Assembly (NCBI GenBank): GCA_963777325.1
Contig: CAVZQE010000001.1
Coordinates: 124,001-188,000, forward strand
Source of the DNA: JAFAXA01 sp963777325
GTDB taxonomy: Bacteria; Pseudomonadota; Alphaproteobacteria; Acetobacterales; Acetobacteraceae
Reading direction: 5' to 3'
DNA: 64,000 nt
Shown: positions 38,069-45,678 of the stretch, piece by piece
How positions within the stretch are numbered: position 1 is the stretch's first letter
Layout of the letters: each line of letters opens with the position of its first letter
Position numbers and translations under genes: made by a program
The notes under the pieces: model-generated
What the model was told of the DNA's origin: nothing
Databases searched by the model: none
What the model saw: the letters and a program-made list of their open reading frames with translations, nothing else

Positions 38069-38122
38069 CTGTGAAGCCTCCAATAAAAGCCTGAAGGGCT
38101 CCACCAAACCGGGTCAACTTCA

Positions 38123-38395
38123 ATCAAGGCGGTCGCCGCGAACCTTTTCGAGAGCTGCCCTGCGAGTCTTCGGACTTTCCGCCGCATCCTCAGGAAGGAG
38201 GTGCACCCGCTCACGGGCTCGCCGAATAGCAGCAACCGCCTCTTTCCCTGCGATAAGACACCGCTCCGCAATCTCCACATGGCGCTTCTCCCTAAGTTCT
38301 TTGCGCCACCGGTTGATGCTGAAGGCGGCAACGCCTGCAGCTCCCCAAAGGGGAAAGGCCTGCACCCAAGCCGCCGCGATCACTCCACCAGCCAT
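38123..38395 (-). pseudogene. N-terminal part of the IS-interrupted membrane-protein gene
   Basis: This fragment begins AGGVIAAAWVQAFPLWGAAG, a single membrane helix, followed by a charged helix (RWRKELREKRHVEIAERCLI). It runs into the IS3 left end, whose first three bases (TGA) form a premature stop at 38120-38122. The rest of the gene lies at 34983-35331. It is divergent from the parA-like gene at 38478. Confidence 0.6.
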
Positions 38396-38433
38396 ATCCC
38401 CTCCGATCTCTTACATAAAGCCGTATAGACGTG

Positions 38434-39043
38434 AGACGTAAAGACATATAGTCCTACTTGTCTGTGGGAGATGAGCGATGCCGGTTTTGACCATCGCGAA
38501 CAGCAAGGGCGGCTGCGGCAAAACGACGATCGCCACCAGCTTGGCGGCCGCTATGGCGGGCGAGGGGATTGACGTCGGGTTGCTGGATGCGGACCCGAAC
38601 GGCGGCTTGCACCGCTGGACTACCACCACCTATGTCGGCCAGAACGTCGTCAGCTACGCCGAGCCGGACAAGGATCGCCTTGCGGACCTCCTGCCCGCCC
38701 TGGCCGAGCGGCACGCCGTGCTGATCGCCGACACCGCCGGCTTCGGCAATCTCGCGGCCACGCCCGTACGGCGCGGCGACCGATTCCCGCCCGCATTGTG
38801 CCGAACCGTATTCGGCGAGGGACGACCCTCTCGCGACATACCCTTTCTCAGCTCGCTGAGCTTGAGCTCCCCCGGCTGGACACCAGCCTGAGCGAAGCCG
38901 TGGGCCACGGCGAACTCGGCTTCTCCGGGTCGCTACCAACTGTCGGGCCGGCAGCTGCGGAAAGTGGCGCCCTCGTCATTGAGCTACGTGCGTTGGGCTG
39001 GCTGCCGGAGTATGTCAACGCGTAAAGATTGTAAGACGTAAAG
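38434..39043 (+). repeat. Repeated ACGTAAAG-type motifs around the parA-like cassette
   Basis: The 10-mer AGACGTAAAG occurs at 38434-38443, 35 bases before the parA-like gene, and at 39034-39043, 8 bases before the next gene. A relative, ACGCGTAAAG, occurs at 39018-39027 and again at 40906-40915. GCGTAAG at 39044-39050 may be a further half copy. Ribbon-helix-helix partition proteins bind direct repeats of this kind in their own promoters, so these are candidate operator or centromere-like sites. Confidence 0.45.
38478..39025 (+). pseudogene. parA: ParA-like partition ATPase with internal deletion and frameshift
   Basis: The N-terminus has the deviant Walker A motif (VLTIANSKGGCGKTTIATSL) and LDADPNGGLHRW with the conserved Asp, then HAVLIADTAGFGNLAATPV. 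From about 38770 the frame reads unrelated residues to a stop at 38891, while another frame (VPNRIRRGTTLSRHTLSQL, LSEAVGHGELGFSG, ALVIELRALGWLPEY) supplies the normal ParA C-terminus to 39025. About 50-60 residues of the middle are missing at the join. It was probably a small plasmid-type ParA; it should be non-functional. Confidence 0.72.
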
Positions 39044-39147
39044 GCGTAAGATGACTGCCAGGAAGCTGAAAAGTCTCGCCGTCGCACCATCCGCTCCGCA
39101 GACGGCATCCATTCCGTCCCGTCCGCCGCGGCTTGAGTTCAGCTCGT

Positions 39148-39387
39148 ATGAGAAAGATCGCGGAGGAGCTGGCTCCGAGGCAACCGCCAGCCGTTATGCC
39201 CGCCAAGCGGGCGAGCACGCTCATCAATCTCCGGGTCGAGACGGCCCTGGCGGACTGGCTCGCCGATCGCGCGGAGGCCGAGGGCACGACGCAGAAGGTT
39301 ATCATCACACGGGCGCTCGCGACTGCCGGAGCGCCCGTCTCGCCGCACGATCTTCAGGATCGGACGCCGCGTCGGCGCCGCGGCTGA
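39148..39387 (+). CDS. Ribbon-helix-helix-like partner of ParA
   Basis: The 79-residue frame contains KRASTLINLRVETALADWLA and AEGTTQKVIITRALATAGAP, the beta strand and helices of a CopG/ParG-type ribbon-helix-helix protein, and ends PHDLQDRTPRRRRG. Another frame starting at 39051 (TARKLKSLAVAP) may be its original N-terminus, in which case a frameshift near 39130 separates them. Its position after the parA-like gene and beside the repeated motifs supports a partition or repressor role. Confidence 0.55.
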   Translation: MRKIAEELAPRQPPAVMPAKRASTLINLRVETALADWLADRAEAEGTTQKVIITRALATAGAPVSPHDLQDRTPRRRRG

Positions 39388-39422
39388 CGAGGGCCTATCT
39401 CCGCCACGGGAGGGACGGGATC

Positions 39423-39845
39423 ATGAGCGAGTACGAGACTGACATTCTGGAATGGTCCGAGCACCAAGCGGCGCTGCTGCGCCGAGTTGCTGCCGGCCAG
39501 GCGCCGAACGAGCCTCCGGACTGGTCGAACATCATTGAGGAGGTCGAGAGCGTGGGCCGAAGCGACTTGCACAGGGTGGAGTTGCTGCTGCTGCAGGCGC
39601 TTTTGCACATGCTCAAGGCCGAGGCTTGGCCGCAATCCTTGGCTGCGCCCGGATGGCGGTCGGATGCCCGGCTCTTTCGTGCTCAGGCGCGTCGGGCCTT
39701 TGCGCCGTCCATGACGCAGCGCCTCGACCTCCCGAGTCTCTATGCCGACGCTCTCAAGGTGCTCCCGGAATCGATCGACGGGCAGCCGCCGCGGCCGTTG
39801 CCCTCGGAGTGCCCGGTGACGCTCGACGAGCTGCTGAGCGAGTGA
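39423..39845 (+). CDS. DUF29 family protein
   Basis: This 140-residue protein matches DUF29: ETDILEWSEHQAALLRRVAA at the start, DWSNIIEEVESVGRSDLHRV, then LLLLQALLHMLKAEAWPQSL. DUF29 proteins are small helical proteins common in cyanobacteria and alphaproteobacteria, often in mobile DNA, with no known function. ATG 39423 begins the domain; the frame is open further upstream but overlaps the RHH gene. It looks intact. Confidence 0.82.
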   Translation: MSEYETDILEWSEHQAALLRRVAAGQAPNEPPDWSNIIEEVESVGRSDLHRVELLLLQALLHMLKAEAWPQSLAAPGWRSDARLFRAQARRAFAPSMTQRLDLPSLYADALKVLPESIDGQPPRPLPSECPVTLDELLSE

Positions 39846-40021
39846 CGGCTAGCGCCACCGCCGGGCTTGGGGTTCGGAGCATCATCCTGGGCGGCACCAT
39901 TCTGCTTTCCGCCTCGGTGGCTCGAGCCGAACTGTGCAACGACCCTCATCTGCTCAGGGAAGCAAGATTGCAGCTCAATCGCGAGGTCGTGTCCGTCAAC
40001 GTGGTGGAAATTGCGATGTAG
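39842..40021 (+). CDS. Possible small exported peptide
   Basis: The 59-residue frame starting with GTG overlaps the DUF29 stop by 4 bases. Its N-terminus (GLGVRSIILGGTILLSASV) looks like a signal peptide with a cleavage site at ARA. The remaining 30 residues are unremarkable. Coding is uncertain because the frame is short and no homologue is known to me. Confidence 0.25.
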   Translation: MTASATAGLGVRSIILGGTILLSASVARAELCNDPHLLREARLQLNREVVSVNVVEIAM

Positions 40022-40038
40022 ATTGAAGCGGTCACGGA

Positions 40039-40278
40039 TCATGCGGCGACGGTGGAAATCTGGGTGGCAATTGCCTCCATCAGCGGCGGTGTAAGTTCGG
40101 CCATCGCTTCGGTCTGCATATAGCGGTGCTGGAGTTGCCATTCGTCATTCGCCTCCAGCAGCACGGCGCCCTCGGTGCCGTGCTTGGTGTAATCGGCTCG
40201 GACAAAGCTGTTGCGTGGGCCACCGCATCTGTTGCAGTGCGCCTGCACGATTTCCGGAGACTGTTGGGTATCATTCAT
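40039..40278 (-). CDS. Small hypothetical protein with one Cys pair
   Basis: The 79-residue frame (EIVQAHCNRCGGPRNSFVRA) holds a single CxxC and resembles the N-terminal half of small zinc-ribbon proteins found in phages and plasmids, whose second Cys pair is absent here. It may be truncated. The ATG at 40278 starts the recognisable part. Confidence 0.38.
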   Translation of the reverse strand: MNDTQQSPEIVQAHCNRCGGPRNSFVRADYTKHGTEGAVLLEANDEWQLQHRYMQTEAMAELTPPLMEAIATQISTVAA

Positions 40279-40405
40279 GGCGTCGCCGCTTAGTCCTTCC
40301 CCGTGAATGGTCTCAGAACTATTCGGACGCCTTCCAACGCCCGGTCTTCGTGACGTCGCTGCTGCGCTATCATCCTGAGCACCACGATTTGGGAGCGATT
40401 GCGCC

Positions 40406-40642
40406 ATGCATCTTGGAGAGCTGGTCGGAGAATGGCGCATTCATACTGCCCCGAAGGGAGTTGTGCGCGCGAAGATAGCGACCGTGCCCTTCCCGCCGGA
40501 CGGGTTCGATGACTTCCTTGCCAGGGCGAAAGCACTTCGAGCTGAGCTCGGCGACACGCATCATATCCATCTTGAGGCCCCGGCCTGGGCCACGGATGAG
40601 CAGCGCCATCGAATAAGAGGCGCCGGGTTCGATCCCGGCTGA
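40406..40642 (+). CDS. Small hypothetical protein
   Basis: The 78-residue frame (VPFPPDGFDDFLARAKALRA, then THHIHLEAPAWATDEQRHRI) has balanced composition and reads as a small globular protein. No ribosome site or family is evident, so it is only a candidate gene. Confidence 0.35.
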   Translation: MHLGELVGEWRIHTAPKGVVRAKIATVPFPPDGFDDFLARAKALRAELGDTHHIHLEAPAWATDEQRHRIRGAGFDPG

Positions 40643-40935
40643 AGGCCTGACCGCGAAGCGGGCTTCGGCCCGGCCGGGGGTTGACCCCAACTCCGGGCGA
40701 GCCATCCAGGCGCTTTACCCTCGTCGGGCTTGTCGGCAATTCGGCGTGATCCTGGATCTTGGCGTCCATGCGCTGGACTTGTCGGCGGCTCTACTGGGCG
40801 ACTCGCTGCAGGCTGCTAACCTATGCTGCCGATCCGCTCCGCAGGTCGGACCGCTCCCCCCTCTTGAATGATAAGTGCTTGCCGCGCCTTTACCTCCTGT
40901 CGGTGACGCGTAAAGGTGTCCGGTTTTCGTAGCTC
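40643..40935. other. Gap without a supportable gene
   Basis: About 290 bases between a small hypothetical gene and the IS5 fragment. It holds GC-rich inverted sequence just after 40643 and one ACGCGTAAAG motif at 40906-40915. No convincing coding frame is present. Confidence 0.4.
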
Positions 40936-40957
40936 GTGATCTGTCCGCTCCGTTCTT

Positions 40958-40993
40958 GTTCCGTGCCGGGGCATGCATGCCCCGGCACGGAAC
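40958..40993. repeat. 36-bp perfect palindrome
   Basis: The left arm GTTCCGTGCCGGGGCATG (40958-40975) is followed directly by its exact reverse complement (40976-40993), with no loop. The right arm leads straight into the IS5-type transposase fragment. It looks like a fold-back junction of two inverted copies of one 18-base sequence rather than a regulatory dyad. Confidence 0.85.
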
Positions 40994-41269
40994 GCCGCGA
41001 AGCTCTACGCCGACGCCGGCTACCAAGGGCCGAAGTTTCAGCAGGGTTTGGCTCGGGTCTGCCGCGAGGTAAACGTCAAGATCGTGCGGCGGTGCGACAG
41101 TGGCAAGTTCGTGGTATTGCCCAGGCGCTGGATCGTGGAACGCACCATTGCCTGGTTGAACCGCTGCCGGCGGCTGAGCAAGGATTGGGAGAGCCTCAAC
41201 CGAAACGCGTTGGCATTCCTGCGCGGGGCGTCAGTTCGATTGATGCTGCGACGGCTCTGCAACGGCTGA
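40973..41269 (+). pseudogene. IS5-family transposase, C-terminal fragment
   Basis: The 98-residue frame reads LYADAGYQGPKFQQGLARVC, then FVVLPRRWIVERTIAWLNRC and DWESLNRNALAFLRGASVRL. This is the end of an IS5-type DDE transposase with the catalytic Glu in the RRWIVERT motif. The N-terminal two thirds with the other acidic residues are missing; the preceding sequence is the palindrome. It is a dead remnant close to the tRNA. Confidence 0.85.
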
Positions 41270-41337
41270 AAATGATCTTGGACCGGCTCTTAGGAACAGA
41301 GCGTCATCCATGTGTCCGGGCCGGACACCGAGAGGGA

Positions 41338-41412
41338 TGGTAGCGGCGGACGGATTTGAACCGCCGACCAAGGGATTATGATTCCCCTGCTCTACCGCTG
41401 AGCTACGCCGCC
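41338..41412 (-). tRNA. tRNA with CAT anticodon, probably tRNA-Met
   Basis: On the minus strand the sequence folds as a tRNA with acceptor GGCGGCG/CGCCGCT, a D arm with AGCTCAGCGGTAGAGC, an anticodon stem GGGGA/TCCCT around a loop with CAT, and a T arm ending in encoded CCA. CAT serves Met or, after lysidine modification, Ile; the elongator Met type fits the G1-T72 pair seen in related bacteria. The mnmA frame ends inside its 5' part. Confidence 0.9.
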
Positions 41413-42586
41413 ATCCGCCCCGGAGGGCGCGGGAGATAGCGCTCCCGCCCTCGATCCGTCAACTGCCGCCCTGGCTGCGCTTGGCCGCCGGATGAATCCC
41501 CCTCCTAAGATCCTGTCGTGTTCATAAAACACGCAGGCTTGGCCAGGCGCGGCCCTCGCCGGCCCGTCCAGACAAACTTGGGCACCAGCCGCAGTCGCCC
41601 GCACCGTCGCCAAGCGCGGCGCTTCGCGGGCGCGTAGCTTGACCGCGCACCGAATAGGGGCGGCCGGCCGGCTGGCGAGCCAGTTCACGTCCCGCAACCC
41701 GACTTCAGTGTCCCCCGAGGCGGCGTCCCCGACCACGACGCGATTGCGCGCTGGGTCGAGCCGGATGACCACCCGGCGCGCGCCAGCTTGGGTTTGAGCG
41801 GCCGGACCAAGGCGCTTCGCCTGCCCAACCGTGTACCAGGCCAGGCCCTCGTGACGGCCAAGCACGGTGCCGTCCTCCGACACGATCTCCCCAGACGCCA
41901 GCGCATCAGGGCGGATACGGCCGACCACCTCCGCGTAGCTGCCCCGTGGGCCCTGTGGCACGAAGCAGATATCCTGGCTGTCGGGCTTGGCCGCGACCGG
42001 CAGGCCGAGCCGCGTCGCCTCCGCCCGTACCTGCATGCTTGTCCGGCATGGAGCCGAGCGGGAACAACGTGAAGGCGAGCTGCTCGCGGGTGGTCGCGAA
42101 CAGAAACCAACTCTGGTCGCGGGTGAGGTCTACCGCCCGCAGCAGCGCCGGGCCGTCCGGACCATCGACCCTGCGGACATAATGTCCGGTTGCCAGGCGC
42201 TCCGCCCCGAGATCGCGGGCGAGGTCGACGAGATCCGTGAACTTGACGCTCTGGTTGCAGTTGATGCACGGAACCGGCGTTTCACCCGCCGCATAGCTGT
42301 CGGCGAATGGTGCGATCACCGCCGCGCGAAATCGCGCCTCCGCATCGATGACGTAATGCGGAATGCCGATGTGGTCGGCGACCCGGCTTGCGTCGTGGAT
42401 GTCCTGCCCGGCGCAGCACGCGCCTCGGCGACCAATGGCAGCGCCGTGGTCGTACAGCTGCAGGGTTACGCCGATGACCTCGTGACCGGCCTCGTGCAGC
42501 AGCCCGGCCACGAGGCTGCTATCCACGCCGCCCGACATGGCGACGATAACCCGCATCCGCCGCGCCGGTAGGTCCGCCCTGGCCAT
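41392..42586 (-). CDS. mnmA: tRNA 2-thiouridylase MnmA, one frameshift
   Basis: MnmA inserts sulfur at U34 of tRNA-Lys, -Glu and -Gln using ATP and persulfide sulfur. The first frame has the PP-loop VIVAMSGGVDSSLVAGLL, the CINCNQSVKF motif with the catalytic Cys and GHYVRRVDG. Near 42035 the frame changes after GSMPDK, and the second frame continues with QVRAEATRLGLPVAAKPDSQ and DICFVPQG with the second Cys in DSQDICF. One extra base explains this; since the gene is normally needed, a sequence error is as likely as decay. The last 21 bases lie within the tRNA gene. Its neighbours (ferredoxin, two desulfurases) supply sulfur. Confidence 0.88.
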
Positions 42587-42588
42587 GC

Positions 42589-42921
42589 CTATCCGTTCAT
42601 CATGTTGCGGCTACCCGCAGGCAGGCGCACCACCAGGCCGTCCAGCGCATCGGTCATCACGATCTGGCAGCCTAGCCGTGAGGTGGCTTCGAGGCCAAAG
42701 GCGAGATCGAGCATGTCCTCCTCGTCCTCGGTCGGCTTGGCGAGCTTGCTGAACCATTTCGGGTCCACGATGACGTGGCAGGTCGAGCAGGCGAGCGACC
42801 CCTCGCAAGCCCCTTCTATATCAACATCGTGCTTGTGAGCGATCTCGAGCACGGACAGGCCTGTCGGGGCATCGACCTCGCGGCGCGTGCCGTCGCGTTC
42901 GACAAACGTCATCTTGGGCAT
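42589..42921 (-). CDS. fdx: 2Fe-2S ferredoxin, ISC type
   Basis: This 110-residue ferredoxin binds a 2Fe-2S cluster by CEGSLACSTCHV (three Cys) and the later Cys in LGCQIVMTDALDGL. It belongs to the Isc/adrenodoxin type that passes electrons to iron-sulfur assembly. It ends 2 bases before the mnmA start and begins 18 bases after the cysteine desulfurase, indicating one operon. Confidence 0.93.
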   Translation of the reverse strand: MPKMTFVERDGTRREVDAPTGLSVLEIAHKHDVDIEGACEGSLACSTCHVIVDPKWFSKLAKPTEDEEDMLDLAFGLEATSRLGCQIVMTDALDGLVVRLPAGSRNMMNG

Positions 42922-42939
42922 GCGGGCAATCGCTTCCGT

Positions 42940-44124
42940 TCAGGCGTCGGCCGCTTCCGGCATGCTGGCCGCGTGGGCGGAGCAAAGGGCGGCGGCGGCA
43001 TGGTCGATGTCGGCGGCGGAGTTAAAGCGTCCGATCCCGACGCGCAAGGTCCGCGCGGCCTCGTCCGGAGACAGGCCGATTGCGGTCAGCACATGCGACG
43101 GCTCGATGGTGGCGGAAGTGCAGGCCGACCCCATCGAGACACACAGGCCGGGCGCGCGCTCCATCAGCGCGGCGGCGCCCACTTCCGGGAATGTCAGGCT
43201 CAAATTGCCGGGGATGCGCTCGGTGCTCGATCCGTTCAGGCGAACGCCTGCTATGCGGCGCCTCAACAAGGCGAGCAGGCGGGCGGCAAGGGCGCCGATC
43301 CGCTCCGCTTCGGCCCCCATCTCTGCGGCCGCGATCCGGCTCGCCTCACCAAGTCCCACGATCAGCGGCGTCGGCAGCGTGCCCGGACGCAAGCCACGCT
43401 CCTGTCCTCCCCCCGAGAAGATGGGGTCGAGGCGCACGCGCGGCCGTCGCCGGACGTAGAGAGCACCCACGCCCTTTGGTCCATAAATCTTGTGACCGCT
43501 GACCGACAGCAGATCGATCCCCCATGCGTCGGCACGGAGCGGCACCTTGCCGACGGCTTGCGGCGCATCGGTATGGAATAGTGCCCCGGCCTCGCGAGCC
43601 ATCTCGGCGAGTTTTGGAATATCCTGCACCACGCCGATCTCATTGTTCACGGCCATGATGCTGACCAGCAGCGTCGGCTGCGTCAGCGCGGCCGCCAGTT
43701 GGTTGGGATCGAGCAGCCCGTCCCGCCCGACCGGAAGGATGACCGGCTCAAATCCATGTTCGGCCACGTCCGCTACGCATTGCAGCACGCACTTGTGCTC
43801 AATCGCGGAGGTCACGATCCGGCGCCGGTTCGTGCCCATGTGGCGGGCGCGATGCGCCGCCCCCTTGATTGCGATGTTGCTGCTCTCGGTCGCGCCCGAG
43901 GTGAACACGATCTCCCGTGCTTCCGCGCCGATCAGCACCGCCGTTTCCGCGCGGGCCTGTTCCACCGCCGCCTCGGCGCGCCGTCCCATCGCATGATCGA
44001 GGCTGTGCGGGTTGCCGTACTCTTCGGTGAACCACGGCAGCATGGCGGCGAGCACGCGCGGGTCGCATCTTGTGGTTGCCTGGTTGTCGAGATAGACGGG
44101 CGGGTCCGCCGCGAGTGGGGTCAT
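42940..44124 (-). CDS. iscS: Cysteine desulfurase (IscS type)
   Basis: This 394-residue PLP enzyme takes sulfur from cysteine as an enzyme persulfide for iron-sulfur clusters and tRNA thiolation. It has VYLDNQATTRCDPRVL, the PLP Lys in SVSGHKIYGPKGVGALY, HTDAPQAVGK with the cofactor-binding Asp and Gln, and the persulfide Cys in VSMGSACTSATIEPSHVL. It lies between another desulfurase-like gene and the ferredoxin with 15- and 18-base gaps. Confidence 0.93.
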   Translation of the reverse strand: MTPLAADPPVYLDNQATTRCDPRVLAAMLPWFTEEYGNPHSLDHAMGRRAEAAVEQARAETAVLIGAEAREIVFTSGATESSNIAIKGAAHRARHMGTNRRRIVTSAIEHKCVLQCVADVAEHGFEPVILPVGRDGLLDPNQLAAALTQPTLLVSIMAVNNEIGVVQDIPKLAEMAREAGALFHTDAPQAVGKVPLRADAWGIDLLSVSGHKIYGPKGVGALYVRRRPRVRLDPIFSGGGQERGLRPGTLPTPLIVGLGEASRIAAAEMGAEAERIGALAARLLALLRRRIAGVRLNGSSTERIPGNLSLTFPEVGAAALMERAPGLCVSMGSACTSATIEPSHVLTAIGLSPDEAARTLRVGIGRFNSAADIDHAAAALCSAHAASMPEAADA

Positions 44125-44139
44125 GCGCCCGATGTAGGT

Positions 44140-45252
44140 TCAGAGCGTATCGGACGCCAGGGCGCTCGCGCCGTTCGCGCGGCCGAGCCGGGCTGCCATG
44201 GCGGCATAGGCGGCCGAGAACGCCTCGACGTCCGCGCGGGTCGCGTTCCAGGGCAGGGAAACGCGGATCGCTTGGCCCGCCAACGGCCCGAGGCCCATGG
44301 CGGCCAACACATGGCTGGTCGCGACCTTGCCTGAACTGCAAGCGGCCCCGGCGCTGACCGAGACGCCGGCGAGGTCGAGCGCGATCACCTGCGCGTCGGC
44401 GCGCACGCCTGGAAGGGCAAGAGACGTCGTGTTTGGCAGTCGCGGCGCATCACCGCCGCAGACCTGCGCACCGGCGGCAGTGGCGGCGCGTTCCACATCG
44501 TCCCGCAAGGCGCGGATCGCATCCGGGGCCGGCATCGCGGCAGAGGCTTCGGCAAATCCGGCGATGGCGGCGAGCGCAGGGGTACCGCCCCGACGGCCGC
44601 GCTCCTGGCCGCCGCCCGGCATTCGCGCGGCGATGGGTGGCGCGTCGGGCGCGAGCAGCAGCGCGCCCGCGCCGGAGGGACCGCCCAGCTTGTGCGAGGA
44701 CAGCGCCAGCGCGTGCGCGCCGAGCGCCGGCAGACGCACAGGCAGGCGGCCGGCGGCCTGGACTGCATCGACGTGCAGCAACGCCTCATGCGCGCGGCAA
44801 AGTGCCGCCGCCTCGGCCACCGGCTGGATCACGCCGGTCTCGTTATTGGCCAGCATGAGGCAGACCAGCGCCGGCCCGCCTTCAGCCAGCATCGCGGCGA
44901 GGCCGGCGAGATTGGCGCGTCCGTCGGGCTGCACGGGCAGGATGCGGGCATCCGGCGCGGCGGACCGGATCGCGTCGTGCTCGATGGCGCTGACGATGAC
45001 GCGACGTCCTGGGGAAAGGGCGTAAATCGCCAGCGCGTTAGCTTCCGTGCCGCCGGAGGTGAAGACGAGATCCGCGGGAAAGCCGCCGTAACGCCGGGCG
45101 ATTGTTTCCCGGGCGTCCTCAAGGATGCGCCGCGCCCGGCGGCCATCGCGGTGCACGGAAGACGGATTGCCGGTTGTCGCGAGCGCGGCGAGCATTGCCT
45201 CCCTCGCTTCCGGTCGCAGCGGCTCGGTGGCGTTGGCGTCGAGATAAGCCAT
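44140..45252 (-). CDS. Second cysteine desulfurase-like enzyme (NifS type)
   Basis: This 370-residue class V aminotransferase-fold protein shares the desulfurase landmarks: YLDANATEPLRPEAREAM, the PLP Lys in LALSSHKLGGPSGAGALL and VSAGAACSSGKVATSHVL with the persulfide-type Cys. It is only moderately similar to its neighbour at 42.9-44.1 kb, so it is not a recent duplicate. It is the first gene of the minus-strand run towards mnmA. Which partner uses which desulfurase cannot be decided from sequence. Confidence 0.9.
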   Translation of the reverse strand: MAYLDANATEPLRPEAREAMLAALATTGNPSSVHRDGRRARRILEDARETIARRYGGFPADLVFTSGGTEANALAIYALSPGRRVIVSAIEHDAIRSAAPDARILPVQPDGRANLAGLAAMLAEGGPALVCLMLANNETGVIQPVAEAAALCRAHEALLHVDAVQAAGRLPVRLPALGAHALALSSHKLGGPSGAGALLLAPDAPPIAARMPGGGQERGRRGGTPALAAIAGFAEASAAMPAPDAIRALRDDVERAATAAGAQVCGGDAPRLPNTTSLALPGVRADAQVIALDLAGVSVSAGAACSSGKVATSHVLAAMGLGPLAGQAIRVSLPWNATRADVEAFSAAYAAMAARLGRANGASALASDTL

Positions 45253-45678
45253 GACCGCATGCTATTCCGAGGCAAGGGGGCATACCGGCCCGCACGGGGA
45301 GAGTCGGTTCGAATCGTCAAGAAACAGGCGAGCCATGCGACAATTCCGTTATGAAAGATCGTCTTGCCGCCTTATATTCCGTCAACCCTGGGCAAAAGGA
45401 GCCTAAATCCAGGGAGTCTGGCTGTCCGGGGCCGTCACCAAGGTGGGTTTCTTGTTCCCGATCGCGGAGTTTCCGCGCGATCGGAGCTAGTGCGTTCCGC
45501 CGACAGATCAAGCTGCACGAGCGGAAGGTGCGGGCGGCAAGCGGTTTCCCGGGTCATGCGGGTCGATGGCGGGTTGGGTTCCGGGGAGCGACTCGGCTGA
45601 ACTTTGAAAGTGGCGGAATGCGGCCTTTCCCAGGGTCAGGGAGTGCCGCCGGATCAACAGAAAGCGGATAATATCGTC
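45253..45678. other. Divergent intergenic region
   Basis: About 425 bases between the desulfurase operon (minus) and the alpha/beta hydrolase (plus). It contains open frames of low coding character only. A TTGACG element on the minus strand near 45316 may be part of the desulfurase promoter. I see no recognisable iron-responsive operator. Confidence 0.4.

Larger units (their letters stand above)
35332..38122 (-). mobile_element. IS3-family element, interrupted by an IS110-type element
   Basis: The element is bounded by imperfect 24-bp inverted repeats at 35332-35355 and 38099-38122 (19 of 24 positions match; both begin TGAAG, matching the TG...CA ends of IS3). It holds orfA (37745-38068), the first part of orfB (36984-37748) and the last 32 codons of orfB (35375-35473). 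The middle, 35474-36983, is a different element. Without it the IS3 copy is about 1.28 kb, a normal length. The first bases of the element, TGA, stop the host reading frame. I could not identify a convincing target duplication. Confidence 0.85.

Noticed and set aside
40624..40640. CCGGGTTCGATCCCGG, resembling a tRNA T arm, as a possible attachment site
   Set aside because: No acceptor or anticodon arm is present and the stretch lies within a small open frame; a chance match.
45351..45671. A 106-residue frame between the desulfurase operon and the hydrolase
   Set aside because: Ser/Arg/Gly-rich with no ribosome site and no recognisable domain; treated as an intergenic shadow.
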